Origin: Methylobacteriaceae bacterium
GTDB taxonomy: Bacteria; Pseudomonadota; Alphaproteobacteria; Rhizobiales; Beijerinckiaceae
Assembly: GCA_020638195.1 (NCBI GenBank)
Contig: JACKJC010000001.1
Coordinates: forward strand, 857,001 to 921,000
DNA: 64,000 bases
Direction: 5' to 3'
In this document: positions 35,391 to 44,800 of the stretch, one piece after another
How the letters are laid out: each line of letters opens with the position of its first letter
Position numbering within the stretch: the first letter of the stretch is position 1
Notes under the pieces: generated by a model
The model's input: the letters and a program-made list of their open reading frames with translations, nothing else
Database searches by the model: none
Told to the model about the DNA's origin: nothing
Made by a program: the position numbers and the translations under genes

Positions 35391-35957
35391 ATGCGCGATT
35401 ATGCCGTCAGGTTCAGCCATATCGGGCTCTATGTGAACAAGCTCGATCCGATGATCGACTTCTATTCGCGCATCATGGGCCTGCCGGTCACGGATCGCGG
35501 CCTGCTGCACGGCACGATCCCGATCGCCTTCATGAGCCGAGATCCGCAGGACCATCACCAGATCGCCTTGATCGAGGCGCGCACGCCCGAGCACGGCATC
35601 GGCAACGTCAACCAGATCTCGTTCCGCCTGCCGGATCTCGACGCCCTGAAACGCCTGCGCAAGCGCATGATCGAGGAAGGCTACATCAAGGAAGGCGTCA
35701 CCAAGCATCGCACGATCACGCATGGCAACGCCTGGGCCATGTATGTGCACGATCCCGAGGGCAACCAGGTCGAATGCTTCGTCGACAGCGACTGGTATAT
35801 CGAGCAGCCATGCAGCCTGCATATCGATCTCGACCGTCCCACGGCCGACATTCTCTCGGAATCCGAAGCCTTCTGCCGCGCGCAGCCGAGCTTCAAGCCG
35901 ATCGAGGAATGGCGCGAGGAGATGCGTCGCCGCATCGCGGCGCACGACGCGGCCTGA
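35391..35957 (+). CDS. VOC family, extradiol dioxygenase-like protein
   Basis: A 188-residue vicinal-oxygen-chelate protein with a GGAGG site seven bases before the ATG. Two beta-alpha-beta-beta-beta modules are visible. Candidate metal ligands are His10 (FSHIGLYV), a His in DHHQIALIEA and Glu in GNQVECF, the 2-His-1-carboxylate pattern of type I extradiol dioxygenases. It is smaller than two-module catechol dioxygenases and has an extra C-terminal helix. It is divergent from the transhydroxylase genes, with which it shares a 176-base upstream region, so a joint role in ring cleavage of a polyphenol is plausible but inferred. Confidence 0.8.
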   Translation: MRDYAVRFSHIGLYVNKLDPMIDFYSRIMGLPVTDRGLLHGTIPIAFMSRDPQDHHQIALIEARTPEHGIGNVNQISFRLPDLDALKRLRKRMIEEGYIKEGVTKHRTITHGNAWAMYVHDPEGNQVECFVDSDWYIEQPCSLHIDLDRPTADILSESEAFCRAQPSFKPIEEWREEMRRRIAAHDAA

Positions 35958-35989
35958 TCTCACGGGAGATGCTCCTCATGGTTCGACCG

Positions 35990-36787
35990 TCAGTCGCCGC
36001 GCGCGCTGCGCTCGAGAATAGCCTGAGCCGCCTGGCGCAGCGGGCCGACGAATTGCACCCGCGCCTCCTCGACAGACATGGCCGTGCGGATCCAGATCAC
36101 GGAGATGCAGCCGAGCACAATGTCGTCCCGCAGGACCGGCGCAGCGAGGCTCGCGGTCTTGGCGTTGAACTCGCCGCCGTCGCGCGTCGCATGGCCGCGC
36201 GCCCGCGTCTCCGCGATCATGCGGTCCAGCGCGCGCCGCTCCAGGAACGGCCGGTCTTCGGGCTCATCGAGCCGCGCGAGATGGCGCAGGATGACCGAGC
36301 GTTCCTGATCGCCGCAAAAGGCGAGATAGGCGCGGCCGGCGGACGTCCGCAGCATCGGCAGGCGGCGACCGATCATGCCACGGTCGATCGACAGCGGACT
36401 GAGCGCATGCGTCGTCTCCTGGATGACCATGGCGGCGCCTTCATAGACCGACAGATCGAACGGCCAGACGAACCGTTTGCCGAGTTCGAGCAGGATCGGA
36501 CCGGCGCCCTGCGCGACGAGAATGGAGGCGTCGTATCCATCGCCGAGGCTCAGCGCGCGGCGGGTCACGCGGAACAGATCGTTCGAGGCGCCGCGCTCGA
36601 CATAGCCGAGTTCTTCCAGCGTCTCGAGCAGGCGATAGACTGTCGGTCGCGGAATGCCGATCTGCGCGGCGAGCGCGCCGGCGCGAATGCCGCCGGAGGC
36701 GTTGACGGCGCGCAGGATATCGAGACCGCGCTCGAGCGCGCGCACGCCTTCGCCGCGCGGCCGCCGGTCTGGTTTTGGAACGGTCAT
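35990..36787 (-). CDS. IclR family transcription regulator
   Basis: A 265-residue regulator. The N-terminal winged helix-turn-helix is at about residues 14-75 (ALERGLDILRAVNAS..AAQIGIPRPTVYRLLETLEELGYVER), and the C-terminal IclR effector domain follows (RRLPMLRTSAGRAYLAF...SLAAPVLRDDIVLGCISVI). IclR proteins commonly control aromatic catabolism and respond to a pathway metabolite. The gene is divergent from the FAH-family gene and beside the VOC gene, the probable targets. The ATG is at 36787; no operator was identified with confidence. Confidence 0.9.
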   Translation of the reverse strand: MTVPKPDRRPRGEGVRALERGLDILRAVNASGGIRAGALAAQIGIPRPTVYRLLETLEELGYVERGASNDLFRVTRRALSLGDGYDASILVAQGAGPILLELGKRFVWPFDLSVYEGAAMVIQETTHALSPLSIDRGMIGRRLPMLRTSAGRAYLAFCGDQERSVILRHLARLDEPEDRPFLERRALDRMIAETRARGHATRDGGEFNAKTASLAAPVLRDDIVLGCISVIWIRTAMSVEEARVQFVGPLRQAAQAILERSARGD

Positions 36788-36876
36788 CCTTCCTCCGCTC
36801 GAAATTCTATCCGTGCGCGCCGCCGCGCAAAACCAGGTCGCGTATCGTGCGACGCCCTTGCTCCCAGGAGAATGAA

Positions 36877-37728
36877 ATGAAGATCGCATCCTTTGTCGAT
36901 CCGCTCGGCCGGGCGACCTACGGGCTCGTCGTCGACGACGGCGTCGTCGATCTCGGCAAGCGGCTGCCCGACGTCCCGAGCCTCAAGGCGCTGCTCGCCG
37001 CCGGCCGCTCGAAGGAAGCCGCCGGCCATGCAAGCGCGACGCCGGACTACAAGCTCGCCGAGATCGCCTTCGCGCCCGTCATTCCCGATCCCGGCAAGAT
37101 CATCTGCGTCGGCCTCAACTACCGCGACCACGTGGCCGAGACCGGCCGGACAGTCACCGAGAAGCCGGCCCTGTTCTGCCGCTTTCCGGCGAGCCAGGTC
37201 GGTCATCTCCAGCCGCTGGTCAAGCCGCCCGAGAGCGACGAATACGATTACGAGGGCGAGGTCGCCGTCATCATCGGCAGGGGCGGCCGCCGGATCGCGC
37301 AGCAGGACGCGCTCGCCCATGTCGCGGGCTACGCATGCTACAACGAGGGCTCGATCCGCGACTGGCAGCGCCACACGAGCCAGTTTCTCGCCGGAAAATC
37401 CTTCGCCGAATCCGGGTCGTTCGGGCCGTGGATGGTCACGGCCGACGAACTGCCGGATCCCTCGAAATTGATGCTGGAGACGCGGCTCAATGGCGTGGTC
37501 GTGCAGCACACGACGACCGACTTGATGATCACGCCCGTGCCGGCGCTGATTGCGTATATTTCGACCGTTTTCCCGCTCGCGCCGGGCGACGTGATCGTCA
37601 CCGGCACGCCCGGCGGCGTCGGCGCCAAGCGCAACCCGCCACTTTGGATGAAGGCGGGAGATGTCGCGGAAGTCGAAATTTCCGGCGTCGGCGTGTTGCG
37701 CAATCCCGTGGTCGCGGGGGCCGCGTGA
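36877..37728 (+). CDS. fumarylacetoacetate hydrolase family protein
   Basis: A 283-residue FAH-fold protein. The metal-binding acids are in DYEGEVAVIIG and the loop LNYRDHVAETGR, with the signature ending TGTPGGVGAKRNPPLWMKAGDVAEVEI. Bacterial members cleave or decarboxylate ring-fission acids (acylpyruvase, 2-keto-4-pentenoate hydratase-type, oxaloacetate decarboxylase). With the VOC dioxygenase-like and transhydroxylase-like genes it fits the lower part of an aromatic pathway. The start is the second ATG of AATGAAATGAAG (36877), with AGGAG six bases upstream; the first ATG meets a TGA in two codons. Confidence 0.9.
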   Translation: MKIASFVDPLGRATYGLVVDDGVVDLGKRLPDVPSLKALLAAGRSKEAAGHASATPDYKLAEIAFAPVIPDPGKIICVGLNYRDHVAETGRTVTEKPALFCRFPASQVGHLQPLVKPPESDEYDYEGEVAVIIGRGGRRIAQQDALAHVAGYACYNEGSIRDWQRHTSQFLAGKSFAESGSFGPWMVTADELPDPSKLMLETRLNGVVVQHTTTDLMITPVPALIAYISTVFPLAPGDVIVTGTPGGVGAKRNPPLWMKAGDVAEVEISGVGVLRNPVVAGAA

Positions 37729-37737
37729 TTAAAGGGG

Positions 37738-37767
37738 TCGCGCCGACGAGAAGCAACGTCGGCGCGA
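37738..37767. terminator. stem-loop between convergent genes
   Basis: Arms TCGCGCCGACG and CGTCGGCGCGA pair exactly over 11 bases around an eight-base loop, between the FAH gene and the SLATT gene. The minus-strand copy is followed by CCCCTTTAAT, a weak T-tract, so it probably ends the SLOG/DRHyd/SLATT operon and may work both ways. Confidence 0.55.
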
Positions 37768-37774
37768 AGCCGGC

Positions 37775-38338
37775 TCACTTGGTTTGATCGCTCTTGTGTC
37801 GGTCGCGCTGCCAGACTTCCTGCTCGCCCGCCAGCAGGCGCTCGGCCTCCTCGATGAAGCGGTCGTCCGCGCCCTCGCCATCGTACGGCCTCAGACCAAG
37901 CTCGCGATGAACGCGTAGTTTGCGCAGAGCCTCCGCTGTCGCGCGATAGCGCAACCAGTTCCCGTGGTGTCCGCCGAGCGCGGTAAGACCGGTCGCGATA
38001 CCCGCGATCGCCGCGAGAATCGTCGAGGAGATCTTTGCCGCTGGCATCAGATTGACGATGGGGATGAGCGCGGTGGCGGTGATCTGCGTCGCCGAATAAG
38101 CGGTATGCAGGCGCTTCGCCCTGGCCGAGGCGGCCTCGAACCACGCAACCTGCGGATCGAAACGCTGCTGGAGATAGGCGTCGAATTTCGAAAGTGCGGA
38201 GGCTGGAGCAGGCGTATCCGGCGCCTGCGAAGCCGCCTCGCGCGTCGGCTCTACCGTCGCTCCATCCAATCCATGCAAACCCGGACCTCGCCCTGCTTTG
38301 TCGTGGCCGTCGGAATGATCGTCCGCTCGCTTCTGCAT
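37775..38338 (-). CDS. SLATT-type two-TM protein (DUF4231)
   Basis: A 187-residue protein, last gene of a three-gene operon. After a disordered, charged N-terminus (1-45), the DUF4231 core begins (FDAYLQQRFDPQVAWFEAASARAKRLHTAYSATQI). Two membrane helices follow at about 80-99 and 103-123, then NWLRYRATAEALRKLRVHRELGLRPYDG. This is the helix-TM-TM-'WxxYRxxAExLR' pattern of the SLATT superfamily, proposed from comparative genomics to be membrane-perforating effectors in nucleotide-signalled conflict systems. It starts 22 bases after the DRHyd-TPR gene. Family call is good; the effector role is inferred. Confidence 0.8.
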   Translation of the reverse strand: MQKRADDHSDGHDKAGRGPGLHGLDGATVEPTREAASQAPDTPAPASALSKFDAYLQQRFDPQVAWFEAASARAKRLHTAYSATQITATALIPIVNLMPAAKISSTILAAIAGIATGLTALGGHHGNWLRYRATAEALRKLRVHRELGLRPYDGEGADDRFIEEAERLLAGEQEVWQRDRHKSDQTK

Positions 38339-38360
38339 TAAGGTCGCGGCGGAAACAGAG

Positions 38361-39701
38361 TCAATGTGCGGGAGGCGCGCGGCGCGCGAGCTCGTCGATC
38401 ATGTCCCGCAATTCGCCGGTGTCGATCCCGGCCTCCTCGCGGGCTTCAGCGATCAGACGCAGGTTCCTGGCGGTCGTTTCCGGCTCCCAGGGCTCCCGCA
38501 TCGCAGCCAGCGCGTCGTCGAGCGCCTCGCGGGCGCTGTCCATCTTCTGTTCGATCACGGCCAGTTCGAGCAGGGTCGCGTGATCCCAATAGTCGGGCGT
38601 CGCGGACAGGCGCCGACGGGCCGCATATCGCACGACCGGGGCCAGCTCCCGCGCTTCCGCGCCATGCGGGTCGGCGATCGACATCAGCGTGACCGCGTTC
38701 ACGCCGGGGAAGGCGTCGCGCCAGTCCGCCTCGAAACCGCGACGATAGGCGGCGATGGCTTTCCGGAGGCAACCCCGCGCCATCGCGCCATCGCCTCGCT
38801 TCTTCGCTTTCTCCCAGCGGTCCTTGTGGATGCGGCCGAGCAGGCCGCAGGTCTCGCTGGACGGTCCTCTCTCCCCGATCAGCTGTTCGAGGATCGCCTC
38901 GGCCTCCTGGTCGCGGCCGGCGCGGTTGAGCGCCATCGCGCGCTGTTCGCGCACCATCGCGGTGCGCGCGAGCGCGGCGTTCATCCGATCGGTGAGGTCT
39001 ATGACGCGCTGCCATTGCGAGATCGCGCGGTAGGACAGCATGAGGTCGATGGCCACGCCCGCTTCGACCGCGTCGATATCGCCGAGCTCCTTGCCGATGA
39101 CGTCGAGCGCCTCCACGCCCTCGCCGCGCGCTTCCGCGAGGCGCTTCTTCATCGCCTGCGAGTAATTGATCTTCTGGCGGAACACATCCGTCTTCTCGCG
39201 CTCGATCGGCGGCGCGGAATATCCTTCCAGCATCTGGAAGAGGGGCGAGTCGTCGGTCGGGTTTTCGCGACATTCACGTAAAAAGCGGGTCAGCGCCTCG
39301 CGCGCGGCGGCGGCGTCCGAAGGCGCGCCGTCGGGTCCGATCGCATAGGGCAGGGCGCGCAGGGCGCCGACATCGAAGGGAAGCGCGGAGCCTTCCGACA
39401 TCGTCAGCACGGTCGAGGAGGGACGAACGGCATGGCGAACCCCCAGCTCGTAATAGACGTTCGCATTCAGCAGCGTAACGTCCGCGATCGCGAATTCGCT
39501 GAGCAGGATGCGCTCGTACATCAGCTTGTGAATGAAACCGCCGCTCTTCTCCTCGTCCGCGCGCAGGACGGCGAGGCCCGCCGCCTCGACCGCCGGCGCG
39601 ACGATCTCCGCGTAGATGCGGTCGAAGTCGATCAGGCGATTGGCGGCGTCGGGCTTGCGCCCGAAGGGCATGATGACGAAGCAGAGCGCGCGGTGAGGCA
39701 T
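38361..39701 (-). CDS. deoxyribosyltransferase-like (DRHyd) domain fused to TPR array, DUF4071 type
   Basis: A 446-residue cytoplasmic protein. Residues 1-165 form a nucleoside-deoxyribosyltransferase/SLOG-like Rossmann domain: CFVIMPFGRK, LRADEEKSGGFIHKLMYERIL, and SEFAIADVTLLNANVYYELGVRHA with Asp74, Asn81 and Glu85 at the positions of the catalytic acid region, then STVLTMSEGSALPFDV. Residues about 190-440 are alpha-helical TPR-like repeats (ALNRAGRDQEAEAILEQLIGERG, YRRGFEADWRDAFPGVNAVTLM). This is the architecture annotated as DUF4071/'TRAFs-binding', shared with the N-terminal regulatory region of animal ASK1 kinases. It is the middle gene of the operon, with gaps of 39 and 22 bases. Confidence 0.82.
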   Translation of the reverse strand: MPHRALCFVIMPFGRKPDAANRLIDFDRIYAEIVAPAVEAAGLAVLRADEEKSGGFIHKLMYERILLSEFAIADVTLLNANVYYELGVRHAVRPSSTVLTMSEGSALPFDVGALRALPYAIGPDGAPSDAAAAREALTRFLRECRENPTDDSPLFQMLEGYSAPPIEREKTDVFRQKINYSQAMKKRLAEARGEGVEALDVIGKELGDIDAVEAGVAIDLMLSYRAISQWQRVIDLTDRMNAALARTAMVREQRAMALNRAGRDQEAEAILEQLIGERGPSSETCGLLGRIHKDRWEKAKKRGDGAMARGCLRKAIAAYRRGFEADWRDAFPGVNAVTLMSIADPHGAEARELAPVVRYAARRRLSATPDYWDHATLLELAVIEQKMDSAREALDDALAAMREPWEPETTARNLRLIAEAREEAGIDTGELRDMIDELARRAPPAH

Positions 39702-39740
39702 GTCGATTGCTTTCGAGCGTTGGCCGAATTGGCGGCCGCG

Positions 39741-41744
39741 TCAGGGGTCGGGATTGCCGCGTACGGAATAGACGTATCTCCAGTCCTCGAGATCGTCGTT
39801 CAGGATCGCTTCGAGCGCGATGAGGATCGCGCGGAGTTCGGCCAGCGCCGTCTTGCGCGCGTCGCCGGCCTCGATTCGGGCGCACAGCCGTTCCAGCCCG
39901 CTGTCGATTTCCGTGAGTTCCAGCGCGGTGCGCCGCGAGCGCATCGCGAACCGCAGATAGTCGCCCTGGTATCGCAGGCCCGCCGCCGCTGCCGCGACAG
40001 CGGGAAATCCCGCGCCCGTCAGCGCCAGCCAGGCCGGCGCGATGTCTGGAACGTATGGAACGCTGTAATGGTGGAGAATGTACAGAAGACCCGCCCACGG
40101 CGAGGCCAGGAATGCTGTCTTGCCGGTCGCTTCCAGCGCATGATGCAGCAGTTCGAGACGCCGGGCGTTGTTGCGGTGGTAGTCCAGCTGACCTTGAACG
40201 ATGTGCATGCGGACCAATCGCGCTAACAACCCCAGCCTTTCACGCGTGAGATCGAGATGCGGCAGGCCGGCGGCCCCGATCCATGCCTGGAGAAGCCATG
40301 CCGTCCATGTCGCGGGCTTTTGCCGGATCACGCGACGCCCGCCCAGGCCGAGATGCGCGAGCACCCAGCCGGACCGGAATTGCTCGGCCAGCCCGCGCGC
40401 CAGAAGAAACCGCTCGTGGACCAGCCGTCTTCGGCTCCACCAGAACGCCGACGTCGCGGACATGAGAAGGACGATCTCGATCATCACGTAGACATGTTTG
40501 TGCTCGTGGTGGATGAGCCCGATGAGGCCGACAAGAACGGCGAGCGCGCCGAGCACGAAGGTCGCCACATAAGCGGAGCGATAGTGGTGGCTCAGGCGCG
40601 TGGCCAGCGCGTCGAGCGCCGCCCAGGGCGCGATCAGCGCGTTATCGATACGCTCGCTTCGCACATCCGCGAAATCAGCGCAGGGCATGTCCTTGTCGAC
40701 ATGCGCGCATTCCAGCCCGAATTCCGGCATCCGCTCTCTCGACCAGGTGCGGGGCGCCGGCCGCTTCGGATCGTCGTCCTTCTCGATGTTCGAGCCGGTC
40801 GACCACAGGAACCATTGGTAGATCGATGCGCGCGTCGTCGTCTTGATGGGCAGGTTCTTGTCGAAAAGCGTATCGAATGCGGCGCGCGACCTCGCGTAGG
40901 AATCCGGGTCGTGTTCGTGCGTTGCATCCGACATTTCGGGCGCGAGCGCCGGCGCGAGAACGGCGCGCAGTTCGGGCAGGCCCGTCGAGCCGTCGATCCC
41001 GATCGCCACCTCGGCGCAGGACGCCAGATCGTCATTGAACGGCCCGATACGTTGCACCAGTTTGGTCCGCGCCGTCGTCGCATGGATCCAGACGATCGGA
41101 ACGCCCTCGCGCAACGCGTTCGCCATGACCGAAGCCGTGCCGCCGGGCCCACCGGAAGGGCCCCCGTTCCAGACGGCGAGTAGAAGGTCCGCCTGACGCA
41201 CCAGAATATCGCCGATGATGGCGTATCGCTGCTCGGACCAGCGCTTCTCGTCGCGTCTGCGCTTTTCGTACTCCGCGTTGCCGGGCTCGTCCGGAAGATT
41301 GTCGAGCCCGCCGTCGGCGAGAACGAACCGGCTGTCGGCGAGCTCGCCGAGCCGACGCATCTGCGCGGCGGCCGATGGCGACATGGTCGTCGCATAGCTG
41401 TTGATATCGAACGGCAGGACAGCCTCGAACCGCGGCTTCACGCCTTCAGGGAATGACGTCTCGCGAAAAACCTCGACCGCGAGTTGGTCGGCGCCCTCGG
41501 CCAGAGCGGAAATGAGGGTCAGTTCGACGGATGACCATTGCAGCGGATCGAGCCCGTGTGCGTCCTCGGCGACGAGGCGGGCGCATTTCGAGATCGCGAA
41601 CGCCAATGCCTCGCGAACTTGCGCGATGCAGTCTGGCAGGAGATCGCGATGCCCGGTGATCGCCAGTCGCAGAAATCGCGATGGCGGCGGCAGGTGTAAT
41701 TGCGATGTCGACTCACGCGATGTCGAATTGCCCGAAAAAATCAT
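39741..41744 (-). CDS. SLOG-domain protein fused to four-TM SLATT-like region
   Basis: A 667-residue protein, first gene of the operon. Residues about 22-270 form a SLOG/YpsA-like Rossmann domain: LRLAITGHRDL (25-35), a conserved SALAEGADQLAVEVF helix, and RQADLLLAVWNGGPSGGPGGTASV (184-205), the glycine-rich nucleotide-ligand loop. A linker follows, then two membrane helices (about 392-411 and 418-436), a charged helical stretch with YHRNNARRLELLHH, and two more hydrophobic segments (about 541-560 and 569-590) before a final helix. The C-terminal half resembles SLATT-type TM modules. SLOG domains bind or process nucleotide-derived ligands. Start at the ATG at 41744; a relatively AT-rich 100 bases lies upstream. 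Confidence 0.78.
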   Translation of the reverse strand: MIFSGNSTSRESTSQLHLPPPSRFLRLAITGHRDLLPDCIAQVREALAFAISKCARLVAEDAHGLDPLQWSSVELTLISALAEGADQLAVEVFRETSFPEGVKPRFEAVLPFDINSYATTMSPSAAAQMRRLGELADSRFVLADGGLDNLPDEPGNAEYEKRRRDEKRWSEQRYAIIGDILVRQADLLLAVWNGGPSGGPGGTASVMANALREGVPIVWIHATTARTKLVQRIGPFNDDLASCAEVAIGIDGSTGLPELRAVLAPALAPEMSDATHEHDPDSYARSRAAFDTLFDKNLPIKTTTRASIYQWFLWSTGSNIEKDDDPKRPAPRTWSRERMPEFGLECAHVDKDMPCADFADVRSERIDNALIAPWAALDALATRLSHHYRSAYVATFVLGALAVLVGLIGLIHHEHKHVYVMIEIVLLMSATSAFWWSRRRLVHERFLLARGLAEQFRSGWVLAHLGLGGRRVIRQKPATWTAWLLQAWIGAAGLPHLDLTRERLGLLARLVRMHIVQGQLDYHRNNARRLELLHHALEATGKTAFLASPWAGLLYILHHYSVPYVPDIAPAWLALTGAGFPAVAAAAAGLRYQGDYLRFAMRSRRTALELTEIDSGLERLCARIEAGDARKTALAELRAILIALEAILNDDLEDWRYVYSVRGNPDP

Positions 41745-41846
41745 GCGCTATCATGGCCTGTGCGCCGAAGAATAACTGTAGCATAAATCAGGATACTTCG
41801 GGCGTCAGGTCCGGCTTGGCGGCCGGCGTGAAAAGAACATGCCCGC

Positions 41847-44800
41847 TCAATACTCCCATTCCACGCCGACGCCGACCGAGGTCTTGCCGTCGACGCGCGT
41901 CTCGCTCTGCACGCGAAAATTCTTGAACACGTCCACGCCGACATTGACCGAGGTCTGGTCCGGCTTGACGCCGGTGCGCACGCCGACGCTGACGCCCTTG
42001 GCGATATAACGCGAGACGCCGACCGTCGGCCCGCCCGCCGCGCCGACATCGACATCGAGCGCATCGACGCCGAGCGCCTTGCGCATCTTCTCGAAGGCGT
42101 CGGCGCCGGAGGACGCGCCGGAAAACTGCGCCAGCGCCATGGCGAGCTGCACCGCCTGTCCCGGCGTGAGCGAGGCGGATGCTTTCGCGAACAGGAGTCG
42201 CGATAGCACTTCGTCCTGCGGCAGGCTGGGCGAGGAGGTGAACGCGAACACCGGCTGCGAAGCCGGGCCGGTGACCGCGACATTGGCGGTTACGCCGCCG
42301 GCGGACGTCTGAGCCGCGAAGTCCAGTTGCGGCATGAGCCCGCCGGCGAAGGTCAACTTGCCTTGCGTGATGTCGAGCCGCTGTGTGAGCAATTGCATGC
42401 GTCCGCGCCGTAGGTCGAAGCCGCCGTCGATGATCGGCTTCTGGATCGTGCCGCCGATCTTGAGCTGCCCGCCGAATTCCGCGTCGAGGCCGCGCCCGCG
42501 CACGAAGATGCGATTGGGCGCCGCGATCACGAGGTCGATCGGCGCATCGAACGTCGGCTTGCGCGCCGCCCGCGCCTTCTCCTTGCGCTCGATGGCGATC
42601 ATCTGCGCGGCGAAGCCTTTCGCATCGATCTGCCGCGTGCCGGCAAGCGGCTTCAGATTGACAGGCATGCGGTCGGGCACGTTGACGTCCATGGAGCGCA
42701 AGGTCACGCGGCCCGCGACGCGGGGCGCGCGCGCGAGCGGTCCGGTGATCGTCAGGTCGAGGTCTCCGGTGGCGGACGCGACCTCGCTGTCGACGAATTG
42801 CGCATTGGCGGATTTCACGATCAGGGCGGCGGGAAAACCCGATGCGGGATCGACGCTGATCTTGCCGGCCACGGCCACCCGACCGCCGTTCTTCGTCTGT
42901 CCGTTGAGCCCGGAGATGACGACGTCCCGCCCGCTTCCGGTAAGCTTGCCCGTGATATTGGCGAGCGCGACGCCATTGGCGGCGTCCGAAAAACCGCCAT
43001 TTACGATGTCGATCGACCCGCCGACCGCCGGCGCGGATGCGGAGCCTTTCAGCGTCAGATCGACCTTGGCCGTTCCCGTGACCGACTGGCCGTTGGCCGA
43101 CAGGGTCGTGTTGGCGAGCGCGGCGTCGAGCGCGCCCCGTATCGCCAGATCGAGCGCGCCGGCGCCGAGCGGAACCTGACCTGTCACCTTCACCTTGCTG
43201 CGTGGCCCGATCGCGACATCGGCGTCGACCGTGGTGCGTCCGCCCGACAGCTTGCCGGCGGCCGTCGCCTCGATCGGCGGCAGGCCGGCGCTGCGCGTCT
43301 GCGGCAGCGTCAGGCGCGCGACCTTCACGCGCCAGTCGCCGGTCGGCGCCTTCGCCGTTCCGCCGATTTTCGCCTGCGCATCGGCGACGCCGTCGAAGGC
43401 GAGCGAGGGATCGGCGAGTGTGAGGATGGACGGCGGCAGGGCCCGCGCGTTGATGTCGAGCGCGAGCCTGTCGCCCGCGAAGCCGTCGAGCGTGAGCCGC
43501 CCGCCGCCGGCAGCGATGGCGATGCCCTTGAGATCGACGCCGCCATCGCGCAGCGTGGCGCTCGCGGGTCCCGCGAGCGCGATCCGCTTGCCCGCGCGGG
43601 AGGCGGAGAATTGCGCAATGTCGAGGCGGCGCGGTTCGCCGTTCGTGAGCGCGCCGCGCCCAGTGATCGCAAAGCCGCGCGCATCGAGCGCGAGATCGAG
43701 CGCGGTCGCGCCGTCGGCGCCGGGCTTGGCGATTAGCCTCAGCTTCGGGATCGACTCGCCGGCGACGCGCGCGCCGTCGGCGACGATGCGGCCGTCGAGT
43801 TGCGGCTTGCCGAACAGGTCGCGCGCGCTCGCCTGCGCATCGAGCCGTTCGATCGAGATCTGCGACGACCGCACACCCTGGCCATGCGCCTCGATGACCG
43901 CCGATTGCTGCCCGTCGGCATTGTCGAGCGTGATGTCGGCGTCGAGCCGGCCCGACAGTTTTTCGAGCGCGAAGGCCGAAAAGGCGTCGAGGTCGGGTAC
44001 GCTCGCCTTCAGCCGGCCGCGCGCGCGCTTGGCGGCGTCGAGCGCGAAAGCGCCTGAAATACGCGCGCGGTCGACGGAAAGATCGAGCGTGTCGACTTTC
44101 CATGTCTCGCCTTCGCGTTGCGCACGAAGGTTTCCGCGCGCTGGCTTGCGGTCGATGACGCCGTCCAGTACGGCCGTGACGAGCGCTGCGCCCGTGAGGT
44201 CATGGGCCTCGCCGGTCAGCGACAGATCGGGAATGGCGCGGCCGATCGCGGTCGCCTCGCGCGCCGCGACGGTGAACGTCGCATCGAGCTTGCGCAGTGA
44301 GCCCTTCAACGCGACTTCAGCTTCGGCGCGGCCAGTCAGGCGGGGATCGGCGGCTTTGAGGTCGGGCGCGGAAATTTTTGCGACGAGATCGGCATGGTCC
44401 TGCGTCGCCTTGCCGTCGACGACAGCGCTCGCGCGTTCACCGGTCAGGCGCAGCGCCTCGAAGGCGACGCCGCCATCGGCGAGCCTCGCCTTGCCCGAAA
44501 CCGCGAGCCGCTTGCCGAGGAGGCGATCGAGCGCGGCGACGCCAACGCCGGGCTGCGCCACGCCGCCGTCGAGCGTGACAGCAATTCGTCCCGCGCGAGG
44601 CGCGCCGGACAAGGCGGCGTCCAGCGCCAGCGCGCCCTTGAGGCTCGTCTTCGCGAGGCCCGAGAAACGCGAGAGGTCCGCAGCCGCGATGCGCGCGCGG
44701 CCGTCGAGCAGATCGAGCCCCGCCCGGCCGGTGAAGCCGAGTTCGGCGGCGCCGGTCGACAATGTAGCGACGCCGATGTCCATCTGATCAATCGTCTCGG

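Noticed and set aside
41788..44103. 771-codon minus-strand frame inside tamB
   Set aside because: An Arg/Ala-rich shadow of the tamB reading frame caused by high GC; no domain or start signal.
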